Of a DNA stretch of 64,000 nt, positions 30,188 through 40,204 are shown piece after piece; the first letter of the stretch is position 1, and every line of letters starts with the position of its first letter. The position numbers and the translations under genes were made by a program. Under the pieces are notes generated by a model that was given only the letters and a program-made list of their open reading frames with translations, was not told where the DNA came from and searched no databases. Source of the DNA: Diplonema japonicum (Eukaryota; Euglenozoa; Diplonemea; Diplonemida; Diplonemidae); contig OZ025718.1 in assembly GCA_964019335.1 (NCBI GenBank), forward strand, positions 186,001 to 250,000, given 5' to 3'.

Positions 30188-33100
30188 TTATTTAGCAACC
30201 TTTCGCTTCTTCTTCTTCCCACCGGCCGCGACTGCCGCGACTTTCTTCGGACTGCTTTCCTTGGCCTCCCCTTCGACCGCACGCTTCTTTGGAAGAGAAA
30301 TGACCGACTGTATCTTACCCGAATTGGTGGGGACGAGACCATCAGACTCGCCAGTGGTGGCGGCGGGTATCTCAGTAGAACGGAGCGCATCGAAATGCAC
30401 TTGAACCCGGTTAAGCGCTTTTTCAAAGAACGACACAAGCTGGTTGATACGGGTGGAGGAGAATTCCGTCTGAGCGATAATGTCATCAAAAGTAAGCCCC
30501 TGGAGACCAATCGCCATCAAAACAGCAGCTTGGGGGATAGGAAGGTTAACACCCGCCCCTCCATCAGGAAGGGCGTACATCGTGCCAGTGAAGTACATAG
30601 TAGCAATGATCGGAACGAGATCAAGGATGACGGATTTATCAACAAGTTGGCGTGTGAAGGCAGAGAGACGCTGCAGGTCGTACGGGGTAAAGTGTTGCAT
30701 GAGGTCGGATTCCGTTATCTGTTTCACGCCCTTTACGTAGCAGTCCCCGCCGTCCACCTTGACGTGCTTTAGTGCCTTCGGGTTGCATGCTACGCTCAGT
30801 GCAGTCACAACAGGCACCTTCCTGAAGGAAAGCGGCAACAACCTCACAAACCTCTTCCCGAAGTCGATGTTATACTTGTCGACCCACTCTTGTGCTACAC
30901 CGTCGCCAGCGTTCATCGACCGGAGCATGATCATGGAGTGCTCGCCTGTCAGGTCGTTTTTCCCCTGGCGCAGGTACACCGGTGCGAATGCGCCCTTTGT
31001 CCAGTAGTTGTACAGTTCCACCGAGAGCCCGTATGAGACCCCAATGTAATGGCATCTTTCCGGTTTCCTGTCTGTCAGTCTGTGCAGCAGGTGCGGTAGG
31101 TTGTCTCTTGGTCTGATCGTGAAGGAGCCGTCGTCTGCCTCGTTCGCGTCCTTCGCTTCTTCCTGCTTCCCCGGCTCCTCGATGGAGCAGATCTCACCGT
31201 TGTAGTACTTTGTTAGGAGCTCGAGCGCTTTGGACCCGTACTTCTGCCTCGTCATGTCGGGCAGGACGGCGATCCGAACTACACGCAGACCGGACAGCTC
31301 CGCGAAGGAGCTTTCCTGGAAATGCTGGCTAAGCGTGTACGGGATGATGTCCCCGTTGGGTCGCAGCCCCTTCCCGAGGTCTGTTTCCAGCTTGTTCGCC
31401 TGGATGCTCCCCTCCTCGCAGACCTGGATGACTGCGTACACGTCAGGCACACCGCCGTCTGTGGTTTTTTTTTTTTTTTCCCCCTTGTTTCATACTCCTC
31501 GCGCTCTTAGGATCAAGTAGAACAAACAGATGGTGGGCAGGGGCATCTGAGAGCAGCTGGATGTCGTTCGGGCTGTTCTTGTAGTGGGATGACACGTACA
31601 GTGCAACAATGCGCTGCAAGAGCTCCTCCGCCTGTGGGTGGTGATGGATGAAAGGGGGAGAATGAAATTCTATACCGCAGAGTGGTACGAAAAGAGCGTG
31701 TCCCTATTCACGTAGAACAGCTCCAGTTGGTCAGGGTGCACGGGCGCAGGGTTCTGCGCGCCGATCTCCGCGTCGAGACACAGGACGTGGTTCATCCAGT
31801 CCTCGACAGGATCGTTGCTGCCGTAACGGATGGGCTGCGTCATGTTGATCTCCTTCAGCGATCTGCCCCCAGTGCCTTTCGACTGTTTCTTCAGATCGGA
31901 GAACAGCTTCAAAGACAGCGACCTCCCTGTCCCCTCGTAACCAGTGATTGTGGACGACAAGAAGACAAGGTAAGGTCCCATCATGGACTTTACAAGAGGG
32001 AGGGGGATGGCAGCTGCTTCGTCGACGATGAGAAGCTCGGCTTGTGCGAACTTAGCGCCGTCGTTAGGGAGGATGTACTGCACAGTCTGGCGGTGGGACT
32101 TGAAGATGTTGATACGGATAACCGCTTGCGAGAGCTCAGCGGCCTCCGCCTGCACCACCTCGTAGTGCTCCCTCTCGACGTACCCCATCTCCTTCAACCC
32201 TCTCACAACGAACTCGAACAGTGTCTGCACGTTCTCAGGAGTTGGCGCAGTCACAAAAATGTTTGAGTACCCTTGCGTCACGGCACCCGCTGCAGCAAGG
32301 CCCAACGCAGCGGACCTGTTTGTTGTGTGTTGACATCTAAAAAAAGAAAATCATACTTCCCACGTCCTCTCCCGGCGGTCACGGTTGCGGTTGTGGTGAG
32401 CTTCTTCTCGGTAATGGCCTCCATCATGTCGAGGACGGAGGTGGCCTGCTGGAGGGTCACGCAAGCCTGGATAAGCGGGCCGACAATAGCGTTCGCTTTG
32501 AGCTCCTCCTGGAGAAGCTTGAGCTTCTTCTCTTCTTCGGTGAAAATGTCCTTTTGAAGGGGTTTTATCTTGGACCTGGTGGAGCTGGTGAAGGGGAGGA
32601 CTTCAAGCTTGTCGTTGACACAGAGGAAGGACTTGCAATCTGCGAGGGATAGGAGGAAACGCTCGTTGAAACGGGGGACGATGTCGGCATGCTGGGACGT
32701 ACGGTAACGGGAGTGAACGTCCATGGTGATGGTGTAAAGCTGTTTGAGAGACTTCATTGTTCTGATGAGCAGCACGACCAGACCGCCTCCCTCTACGGTT
32801 TCCATAGTGCGGGCAAGAAGGTTGGGGGTCAACGCCTCGAAATCCTGTAAAACGCACATCCCATATGTCTGGCCCAGGATTTTTTGTGTATCTTTGTAGT
32901 AGCAAAACCTGATTTTATTCTGGCTCAAAAAAACCTCGAACTCGTTGTTGGTGTCAGCGGAGGTGATGCCTCTCTCCACTTCCTTCTTGAACTCCACAGC
33001 CCTTCGTCTTTTCGACGCGCTCCCGAACGAGAGCGAGTCCTTGTAGCACCACAGCACGTTCACCTTGCTCTTGTGCATCGCCTTCGACACCATTGCATGG

Positions 33101-33231
33101 AGGTTCACAACCTGATCCCTTCCGTTGTCCCCCACCAACAGGAAGAACGACCTGTGCTTGCTTTGAACCGCATTCTCAAGAGCAACCTTCACACGGTCAT
33201 CCACACGGCGGGAGGTTTCCGATTTTGACAT
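30188..33231 (-). CDS. NAT10: RNA cytidine acetyltransferase NAT10/Kre33
   Basis: Four exons, 33231-32357, 32315-31676, 31631-31496 and 31458-30188, give 973 residues, the usual family size. The enzyme makes N4-acetylcytidine in 18S rRNA and tRNA using acetyl-CoA and ATP in the nucleolus. The Walker A loop GRGRGKSAALGLAAAG is split by intron 1 and restored by splicing. Other landmarks are QAELLIVDEAAAIPLPLVKS (Walker B), STITGYEGTGRSLSLKL, ALYVSSHYKNSPNDIQLLSD, and VVRIAVLPDMTRQKYGSKAL (GNAT acetyl-CoA loop). The C-terminus is Lys-rich, as expected for nucleolar targeting. Introns 32316-32356, 31632-31675 and 31459-31495 are 41, 44 and 37 nt. The start MSKSETSRR is chosen because the upstream extension is a Lys-rich A tract. 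Confidence 0.97.
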
Positions 33232-33398
33232 TTTTTTTCTCTCTCTCTCCCCTCCTCCCTTTTTTTTTTTTTTTTTCGGGCGGGGGTGGAACAACGAAAA
33301 TTAGAAGAAAACAAGGGGAGCGGGAAAGACAGGGAAACTAAGGCAGGGGGGGAAAAAAATGGCGACTTTTTTTTTTTTTTTTTTTAAAGAATATTATT

Positions 33399-33995
33399 TC
33401 ACTGAAGCCGTTCTTCATTCTTTTGTGTCAAGATGCTTGCCAGCCAGTCCAGCGCTTCTTCTACGCCGTCTCCCGTCAGCGCTGAGCAAGGCCGCACGGT
33501 CCACACTCTGTCTGTTATGGAGGCTAGATCCCATTTCTCGACGATTTCAGGTACTGTCATGGCGCACTCGAGGTCGCTCTTGTTGGCTAGGACGAGGAGG
33601 GTCGCATTTCTGTTTTTGTTTAAAAAAAAAAAAAAAACACACACATACTTCAGCTCCTCTTCCTCAAGTAGTTGGTATAGCTCGCTGCGACTTAACCCAA
33701 GCCTTTCCTTGTCCACCGCGTCAAGTACCCAAATAATAGCATCGGTGTCGTCGTAAAAGCACCTCCACATAGGCCGCAAGGAAGTTTGCCCGCCCATATC
33801 CCAAATTTGAAAAGTCACGTTTTTGTGCTGTACCGTTTCCAGGTTGAACCCGAGGGTAGGCGCGGACTCCACTACTTTACCGAGCTTCAGCCTGTACACG
33901 AATGTTGTTTTCCCTGCAAAGTCAAGGCCCAGCACCAACACCCTACATTCCCTTCCTTGGTACCACGAGCTCAAACTGCTCCAGACTGTCCCCAT
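33399..33995 (-). CDS. ARL1: ARF-like small GTPase ARL1
   Basis: Exons 33995-33649 and 33609-33399 give 185 residues. The start MGTVWSSLSSW is preferred over an ATG 11 codons upstream because Gly2 fits N-myristoylation. GTP-binding motifs are GLDFAGKTT (P-loop; Phe replaces the usual Gly), PTLGFN, WDMGGQTSLRPMWRCFY (switch 2), NKSD and CSALTG. The sequence is closest to ARL1, a Golgi GTPase that recruits golgins (LSRSELYQLLEEEELKNATLLVLANKSD is the typical middle, read across the intron). The 39-nt intron 33610-33648 starts GTATGT and ends AAACAG. Confidence 0.9.
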   Translation of the reverse strand: MGTVWSSLSSWYQGRECRVLVLGLDFAGKTTFVYRLKLGKVVESAPTLGFNLETVQHKNVTFQIWDMGGQTSLRPMWRCFYDDTDAIIWVLDAVDKERLGLSRSELYQLLEEEELKYVCVFFFFLNKNRNATLLVLANKSDLECAMTVPEIVEKWDLASITDRVWTVRPCSALTGDGVEEALDWLASILTQKNEERLQ

Positions 33996-34609
33996 TTTTG
34001 GGACCCTGCCACCGCCCACCACCAGCACCCTCTCACACCTTGGGGATGGAAGTGAGGTAATGGGTGCCAGAAAAAAAGAAGAAGAAAAAAAAAAGTCAAA
34101 AGGGGAAAAACAATGGGGGAAGGAAGGAGGTTTTTTTTTTATGATGGGGAAAAAAAATAAAATAAAGGGAGGGGGGAGAAATTAAGAAAAAGAAGAAGGA
34201 GGGAGGAGAAAAAAAAACCTTTTTTTTTTTGCATCGAAACGAAAGCAAAAAGGACAACAAAAACAAAACTAAATATGGGCATTCGAAAAAAAAAAAAAGT
34301 CCTTTCTCCCCCTCTCCCCTTTTTTTTTTCTCAACGTACACTTTTTTTTTCTCCTTCAATTAAAAAAAAAAAAAACACTCTACTTTTTTTTTTTCTTTTT
34401 TTTGTTACAAATATTTATCTTTCAAAAAATGATTTTATAACTACATGCAACTTGTGCCGAGCAAAAAAACTTTCGCAGCTTTTTAAAAAACCTTTTTTTT
34501 GCTCGTGCGAACAACAAAGACATATAGTCATAAAGAATTATTATTATTTTTTTTTTTTTTTTTTTTACTCACACTTTAAAAAAAAAAATCCCCAAGCTGA
34601 AAGAGCTCG

Positions 34610-34640
<31 letters not shown>

Positions 34641-34688
34641 GGGGGGGAGGCCTTCCTCTTCGTTTTTCTCTTTTTTTTTTTTTTTTGT
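33996..34688. other. Intergenic, homopolymers and a foldback repeat
   Basis: A/T/G runs including a TG repeat and about 26 G at 34612-34648. The foldback copy at 34404-34546 is annotated separately. No gene seen. Confidence 0.7.
34404..34546 (-). repeat. Foldback hairpin repeat, copy b
   Basis: Reverse-orientation copy: GTTACAAATATTTATC, TGATTTTATAACTACATGC, AACTTGTGCCGAGC, the AACTTTCGCAG loop block, then GCTCGTGCGAACAACAAAG and ACATATAGTCATAA. It is the cleanest complete copy, about 143 bp. Confidence 0.75.
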
Positions 34689-35581
34689 CTAATCGTCCCA
34701 TTGTTGTTTTCCATGTTTGTGCTCGAATGCGCCCCTGAGCCTCTCCCTTCGTTCTTCGCTTGTTTCTCTGTCGGGTTTGCTGGGCCTACCCAGCCCGAGG
34801 ACTTCTTCGTTCGAGTCGTGATGGACAGCACGCTTGGCATTGGGTGAGTCGTCCCTCCCGCCTCGCGTGAGGTCCTTCTCTCTTCGTCGCTTCTCTCGCC
34901 TGCGCTCTTTGTACAATTTTTTTTGCTCAGAGAACAAGTCTCTGAGGAGAGACTTGGAGACACCCTTGAGGTGCATGAAGTTACACAAACCACCACGGCC
35001 GCACTCATTCTCCTCATATTGCCTACAGCTGGACTCTCTGAAATCGGTGACGGGGACGAACTCAGGCTTCAAGACTCGCCCTGCGTACAGCCTTCCAACC
35101 AAATTGTTGTGGGCGTGTTCCGCGTCGTCCTCGCTGGTAAATTTAACATAGACATTCCCCAAGAGATGTTCGCACACATTGTCCACTACGTTCAGCTCTT
35201 TGATCTCTCCGTGCTGGAGGGATTTTTTTTTTTTTTTTTTTTCCCCCCCTCGCATACCTTCATCAGCTCCTCAAAGGTGTCCTCATAAAAATCCTCAAAG
35301 TGATCGCGGAGATATTTCTTATCATATTCGACAGGCCTTTAAACAAAAAAATTTAAAAAAAAAAAAAATGTTGCATACTTCCCGTTCTTATCCACCATGG
35401 GGGCGGCAATTGGGTTCAGGTACATGTGCGGGATCATTACTGTTTGGGATATCACTGGCTTGTTGTGCAGTCTCGTGCATTTTTCCGCGTGGCGGCAAGC
35501 GCCCGTTTTGAAGTAGAACGGACAGTTTACCCGATCCTTCTCCGTTCCGTAGAGGTTGGCCAAACCTCCAGCACCCGCCAT
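34689..35581 (-). CDS. U2AF1: U2 snRNP auxiliary factor small subunit (U2AF35)
   Basis: Exons 35581-35379, 35336-35258 and 35213-34689 give 268 residues. The protein recognises the AG at intron 3' ends. The first zinc finger is CPFYFKTGACRHAEKCTRLH (CX8CX5CX3H), the central UHM/RRM domain includes ELMKHGEIKELNVVDN (read across intron 2) and GNVYVKFTSEDDAEHAHNNL, and the second finger is CRQYEENECGRGGLCNFMH. The YGTEKDRVNC start and PVTDFRESSCRQ are family hallmarks. The C-terminal tail is Arg/Lys/Glu-rich and lacks the repeated RS dipeptides of animal U2AF35. Introns 35337-35378 and 35214-35257 (42 and 44 nt) start GTATGC. Confidence 0.95.
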
Positions 35582-35767
35582 TTTTTTTTCTCTCTCTTTT
35601 TTTTTTGTTGTCCCTATTTTTTTTTTTTTTTTTTGGCCACAGGAAAAAAAAAAAAAAAAAAAGGAAAAAAAAAAAAAGGAACAAAATATTCTCATTCGGT
35701 AGAACGAGAAAAGCATATCTTACTTTTTTTTTTTTTTTTTTTTTTTTCTTTTTCCAAACATTAGCCA

Positions 35768-36160
35768 TCACTCCGCTGGCGTCGTACCTTGAGGTATGGG
35801 CTGGCAGAGCAGTCCGAGCATTCCTTTCAAGTGTGCTTCTGCCTCTTCTACTGTTCGTCCGCTATCTATGATATCGCGTTTCAGGATGTTCAGCGACTCC
35901 TCTTGCAACGTTCGCAGCTGTTTTCTGGCATCCGTGTCTAGCACCAGTTTTTTCGTCTCCAAGTCAGGTTCTGTGTCGTGCAAGAGCTCTTTCCTTCTGA
36001 GCTCTTCCTCCAGAAGTTTTTCTATTTGGTCCCCGTAATCGTTGTAAAGCCTCTTTTTAATCCTTGCTTTTTCCTCCATTAACTGTTCTCCGGTGTACTC
36101 GGGTAGAGAGCCTAAATCTTGCATGATGTGTGAAGATGCGGTTGTAAGGTCATGCGACAT
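35768..36160 (-). CDS. Small charged helical protein, unknown
   Basis: The product is 130 residues, not recognised. It is Glu/Leu/Lys-rich with likely long helices (EQLMEEKARIKKRLYNDYGD, EKLLEEELRRKELLHD, ARKQLRTLQEESLNILKRD). Codon use and composition match neighbours, and the start follows a run of about 14 A, as for known genes here, which supports a real gene. Confidence 0.6.
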   Translation of the reverse strand: MSHDLTTASSHIMQDLGSLPEYTGEQLMEEKARIKKRLYNDYGDQIEKLLEEELRRKELLHDTEPDLETKKLVLDTDARKQLRTLQEESLNILKRDIIDSGRTVEEAEAHLKGMLGLLCQPIPQGTTPAE

Positions 36161-36463
36161 TTTTTTTTTTTTTATAAAATTTTTATTTCCCCCCCCTTTT
36201 CTTCATTTTTTTTATTCACAACCCAGCCGACTGAGGGGGGAACAAAAAAAAAAAAGGGAGGAATAACTTTTTTTTCCCCCCCCCAAACATGCTCCACACC
36301 ATCTGGCCACAATGACCAGTTAACCTCAGGGGCAGTCCTCCTGGTAAACCAGGTCGGTTATCGTGCTGATCCCTTGGCTCTGGTGGGTGGAAACCACATT
36401 TGGCCTCAAAAAAAAAAAAAAAAAACGACGAACTTTTTTTTGTTGGTGTGAAACCATATAAAA

Positions 36464-36538
36464 AAAAAAAAGAGTGGAGGATAAGGGGCCAGTGTTAATG
36501 GCGCCCTGCACAAGCGCTGTCTACTTGATTACAGGAAT
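36464..36538 (-). repeat. 5'-truncated copy of the GGCGCC-tail repeat family
   Basis: On the minus strand it reads CCTGTAATCAAGTAGACAGC, then GCTTGTGCAGGGCGCC and ATTAACACTGGCCCCTTATC, followed by a T run, matching the end of the 28512-28860 copy and nothing upstream of it. Confidence 0.7.
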
Positions 36539-36541
36539 TGG

Positions 36542-36574
<33 letters not shown>

Positions 36575-36674
36575 GAAGGATGGTGGCGTTTGCCGACGCT
36601 CATCATTTTTTTTTTCTTCATCTTTTTTTTTTTCTTCATCTTTTTTTTTTTTTTTTTTTTTTTTTTTGTTTCCC

Positions 36675-36935
36675 CTATGCGAGAATGCCTTCCTTCACAA
36701 TGAGATCAATGTAGACAAGATAGCCAGTGCTCGCCAAAAAACACGCGAAGAAGGCCATCATAAAAACACCTGCGATTTGATCCAAGTGTTTTGTTGTGCT
36801 CTTGCCAAACACCCTGCTGTCATCAAGCCCCCATCCGTACGACGTCTTCTTACCCGAAAAGTACACAGCCTCCCTCTCCCCCTCCTCGTTCGCACGCCCA
36901 GTAGGGTTAACTTTCGTCCCTTCTGTTCTAAACAT
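36675..36935 (-). CDS. Small single-pass membrane protein, unknown
   Basis: The product is 86 residues. Residues ~52-76 (QIAGVFMMAFFACFLASTGY) form a transmembrane helix; the N-terminal half is polar. Size and layout resemble accessory subunits of mitochondrial membrane complexes, but no specific family is recognised. The start is behind an A-rich leader. The gene lies between a repeat fragment and the SET gene. Confidence 0.6.
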   Translation of the reverse strand: MFRTEGTKVNPTGRANEEGEREAVYFSGKKTSYGWGLDDSRVFGKSTTKHLDQIAGVFMMAFFACFLASTGYLVYIDLIVKEGILA

Positions 36936-37069
36936 TTTTTTTTCTTTTTTTTTTTTAAATTCCCTCCCTCTGTTTAAAAATTCTTCTTGTAAAGAAAAAA
37001 ATTTACAAAAAAAAAAGGGGAGGGGTGAAAATCCTCTCTTTTTTTTTTTTTTTTTATTTCTCCCTCCTT

Positions 37070-37157
37070 TCACTTCATCTTGTACACTTCCAGTGTTTTC
37101 CGGTATACGGAGATGTGAGATGTCAGCAAATTCAACTTTTTTTTTTTTTTTTTTTCC

Positions 37158-37190
<33 letters not shown>

Positions 37191-38408
37191 CAATTCAGGC
37201 CCGCTTGGCATGTTAGCAAGGTTGGCTGCACGGCAAGCACCGGTCTCGGGGACCGTCCACTCACGTAACATGTGAGTTGCATGGAATGTTAAAAATTTCG
37301 AGAGTGTTTTTTTCTTAAGCTCAGACGGCGCATCTGACGGGACCTTCCTGTAAAGCAAGAGGCAGACCTCCGTGTGGTTGGTGGCAGAACCGTCAGCATT
37401 GAGCAGCAGTGTCTCCTGTGAACATTGAGGTGACGCCTCTGAAAGATCCAAGTGAGACAAAACATGGGTAAAATCCGGATCCAGCACACCATAAAGCGTT
37501 ACAGCATCTGACGGCAGAAGAACAGGCAACGGCGACACAGAAAAATAATCACCTTTTTTAATCTCCTTTGAAGAGATCAACCGGACTCCACCGTTTGATC
37601 GAAGTTCAAGACGGGCGTTTACGGGAAGGGGTCTCCACACCCCTTTTCCGTAGTGTCGTGCCCGTTGGTCGGCAATGTCGAAAATCGGGTAAATAACTAG
37701 TTTGTCGTCGCGTCTCCACGACCTGGCTAGGACAGTGCTGAAGCCCCACACCACGTCTTGTACTGTTAGCTTCATGAAACCGAAAAATCTTGTCGCGAAT
37801 TTGTGTATTCTGTTGACCGAGACCCTTCGCTTCGTCCTGGCGCGTTTGATCGACTGTGGGACGCACGACACCTCATCTGTGCCCCAGTACAAATCGTTTT
37901 TGTACTTTTCGGGCAACGTTGCTATCCATTCCCGGAAAACGCTGGCCTTCCCGAGATACCTTTCGTGCAGAAGAGCGATTGTCAGCTCGGCCTGTCTTAT
38001 GAGGTATTGGTCATCGTTGAAGATTTCCTCTACCTCGTCGGTGTGTTTTGATATAGTTGCGGAGGAGGGCATGTCGGACAGGACCGCTTCTTTGGGAACG
38101 ATTAGAATTGTTTTGTTTGAATTGATGTTTTCCTGTGCTTGGATGGCCCAGCCCCAGGCTTCTCTGTGGACGAGGCCTGCGTTGCTGGGGGCTTCTACTT
38201 TCATCCGTGCCGCCCAGCCTTTGAACCTTTCGTCGTCGTTTTTCATCTCCCTCTCCCAACCCCGCACCCATTCCGGAACGATCCCACTTCCCGCCCACGC
38301 CACAAACACTGCCGCTGCTACACCCACGATGAACACCACCAAGAAGAACAACGGGGTTGTTCCCACTGGGTTTTCTTTTTTCTTTTCTTTTTTGTCTTTT
38401 TTCGCCAT
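37070..38408 (-). CDS. Membrane-anchored SET-domain protein (SETD3/LSMT-like)
   Basis: Exons 38408-37191 and 37135-37070 give 427 residues. Residues ~19-40 (PLFFLVVFIVGVAAAVFVAW) are a transmembrane anchor after a Lys-rich start. The body has features of the class VII SET/Rubisco-LSMT-like lysine methyltransferases: GLVHREAWGWAIQAQENI, KTILIVPKEAVLSD, ALLHERYLGKASVFREWIAT, then VYPIFD-like LVIYPIFDIADQRARHYGKG, and VRLISSKEIKKGDYFSVS. The canonical NHxxx motif near the end of SET is altered (PIFDIADQRA), so activity is uncertain. The 55-nt intron 37136-37190 (GTATGA..AAAAAG) adds a 21-residue final exon ending KTLEVYKMK. Confidence 0.75.
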
Positions 38409-38506
38409 TTTTTTTTTTTTGCCCCGTTCCCCGCTCCCTTTTTTTTGTACCAGGGGGGGGGGGGGGGGGGGGGGAACAACAACAACAAAAAAAAGTGGGG
38501 GTATTA

Positions 38507-39346
38507 TCAGTCAAAAAGCGTAAGCTCAGTTTCCGGTTCCTCATCCCCCTCATCTGCCTCTGCATCCTCACAGATGGTGTCGATGTCAAGCGGGGGGGGC
38601 ACTTCGGGGGAAAGGAACACAACGTCCGCAACCGTCCTACCTGCTTCAAGTCCTTTTGCCTCGTACTGTGTTAAGGGACGCCAGGAGGGACGGGGTATAA
38701 CACCGTTATTGGACGAAGAAGAAGGTGTCCAACCGGTGGAAGTGAGGTAAGATATAGATGGGCAGACGTAGTCGGCAATGTCGGTCGCAAGGTGAAGAGG
38801 GGATCCTGGCAGGGTGCAGTGAGCAAGGAGCTGGGTGACCTCAGGGCGAACAAGTCGAAGATGCGCCTTTTGGGACTCAGTTTGGTGGTCCCACGGATCT
38901 GGAAAAAAAATGTTCACTCCCGAAAATACCCTGTTTTCGCAAATATTTTGCTTGAGAAATTCTACAGCGTCTTTGGACATTACCCGGATGTTGGTTAGCC
39001 CGCTGCTTTCTATTGCGATAAGGCATTTCCCCACCCCAGGTGTGTGCCAATCTACGCCTAGGAAGTCTTTGTTTCTTTCGTTCCCCGCCATTTCTATTAG
39101 AGCGTCTCCTGTTCCAAAGCCGATGTCCAGGATTACGTCGGCTTCCCGCTGAAATGTTCTGTTCAAGAAGTCCCTGTCGCATTTTTCTTTATAACCTAAC
39201 ACAACGCCCCACCTCGGATACAAGTCTCGTAATGCTTTTTTCTGGCTTTTGGTTGCGTTCTTTCTGCTTATTTTTCTGCGGTACCATCCAGGCCTTTTTC
39301 CCTTTGCATCGCCGTATTGCTTTCTTGCTTCCTCTGCTTCGGCCAT
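38507..39346 (-). CDS. METTL1: tRNA (guanine-N7-)-methyltransferase, TrmB/METTL1 family
   Basis: The product is 279 residues. It forms m7G at position 46 of tRNAs with S-adenosylmethionine. The SAM-binding motif is ILDIGFGTGDALIEMA; FLGVDWHTPGVGKCL, NIRVMSKDAVEFL and NIFFPDPWDHQTESQKAHLR (substrate/catalytic loop) follow the family order, then LHLATDIADY and a C-terminal RPLTQYEAKGLEAG. An acidic tail (EDAEADEGDEEPETE) is an addition. The family's loop usually reads FFPDPWPKKRHHKRR; here the basic run is replaced by DHQTESQK, a notable change. Confidence 0.9.
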   Translation of the reverse strand: MAEAEEARKQYGDAKGKRPGWYRRKISRKNATKSQKKALRDLYPRWGVVLGYKEKCDRDFLNRTFQREADVILDIGFGTGDALIEMAGNERNKDFLGVDWHTPGVGKCLIAIESSGLTNIRVMSKDAVEFLKQNICENRVFSGVNIFFPDPWDHQTESQKAHLRLVRPEVTQLLAHCTLPGSPLHLATDIADYVCPSISYLTSTGWTPSSSSNNGVIPRPSWRPLTQYEAKGLEAGRTVADVVFLSPEVPPPLDIDTICEDAEADEGDEEPETELTLFD

Positions 39347-39572
39347 TTCTTTTTTTTTTTGATCCTTTCTTTTCTTGTGGAATGGGTTTTTTTTTTTTTT
39401 TTCAAATTTGGTTTTTTTTTTTTTTTTTTGTCTTGTTCAATAATAAAAAATAAAAAAATAGGGAGGAAAAAGAAAAAGTGGGGGGGGGGGAGAAATGGGG
39501 GGGGGGAATATTTTTAAAAAAAATATGAGCCATTAATAACCAGCAACAACAGCAAAAAAAAAAAAGAAGAAA

Positions 39573-39618
39573 AAAACTAATTCTTTTAAGGTATGCGCTT
39601 TTGCGCTCACCGACCGAA
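39573..39618 (+). repeat. Short dispersed repeat with hairpin, copy 2
   Basis: Same TTCTTTTAAGGTATGCG core and CGCTCACC arm as 8129-8171, with C/G changes in the loop flanks that keep its pairing (GCG-CTTTTG-CGC against GCG-TTTTTA-CGC). Confidence 0.6.
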
Positions 39619-40005
39619 TCAGATTTTCTTTTTTTTTTTCTCTTCTGTTTCCGCGATGTACCTTGTTCATGTATGGCTCGCATTTTTTTCTCTCTCTTTT
39701 TCTTTTTTTGGCTAGTAAGTTTGTTCCCCCTCCCCTCCTTTTTTTTTTAAAAAAACCTTTTTATCATTTGAGTCACTCGCACGCACTGCTGCTCGTGTAG
39801 TTCGTACCATTTATGGTATTATCTTGGAAATCAAAAGGTGAGTGAAGAAAAAAAATGACGAAAACGGTAAAACAAAAAGGTAAGAAAAAGCTCAAAAAAA
39901 GAAATATGGCCAGCCTTCTAAATTCTCGGGAAAATAATAAAAAAAAAACAAAAATAAAAATGGGGCTTTGGTTGCAAAGCTGTGTTAAGTGTGCAAGCGT
40001 AAAGG

Positions 40006-40112
40006 AGGAACTGGTCGTTGTACGTGCCGGGTAAAACCTGGAGAAGTTTGTCAACCCGAAACACGTTGCCAACGTTCCCCTTTTGTTTAGACAAGTCAAA
40101 AGACTCGTTCCT
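40006..40112 (-). repeat. Dispersed ~115-bp repeat with coding-like conservation, copy B
   Basis: On the minus strand it is preceded by TTTTTTGCAG, so it could be a spliced exon, and encodes NESFDLSKQKGNVGN then FRVDKLLQVLPGTYNDQF. See copies A and C. Confidence 0.5.
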
Positions 40113-40204
40113 GCAAAAAAGAAAAAAAAATGTGTTCATGAACCAGACAATCTGATTTTCATTCAATAAAAAAAAAAAAATACTAGAAAAAAAAACCCAG
40201 AAAC

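Noticed and set aside
33996-34028. Upstream ATG for ARL1 adding 11 residues
   Set aside because: It would remove Gly2 needed for myristoylation; the internal MGTVWSS matches the family start.
40006-40112. Peroxin-11-like exon (FRVDKLLQ resembles the GRDKLLR motif)
   Set aside because: The match is only a few residues and the other copies do not keep it.
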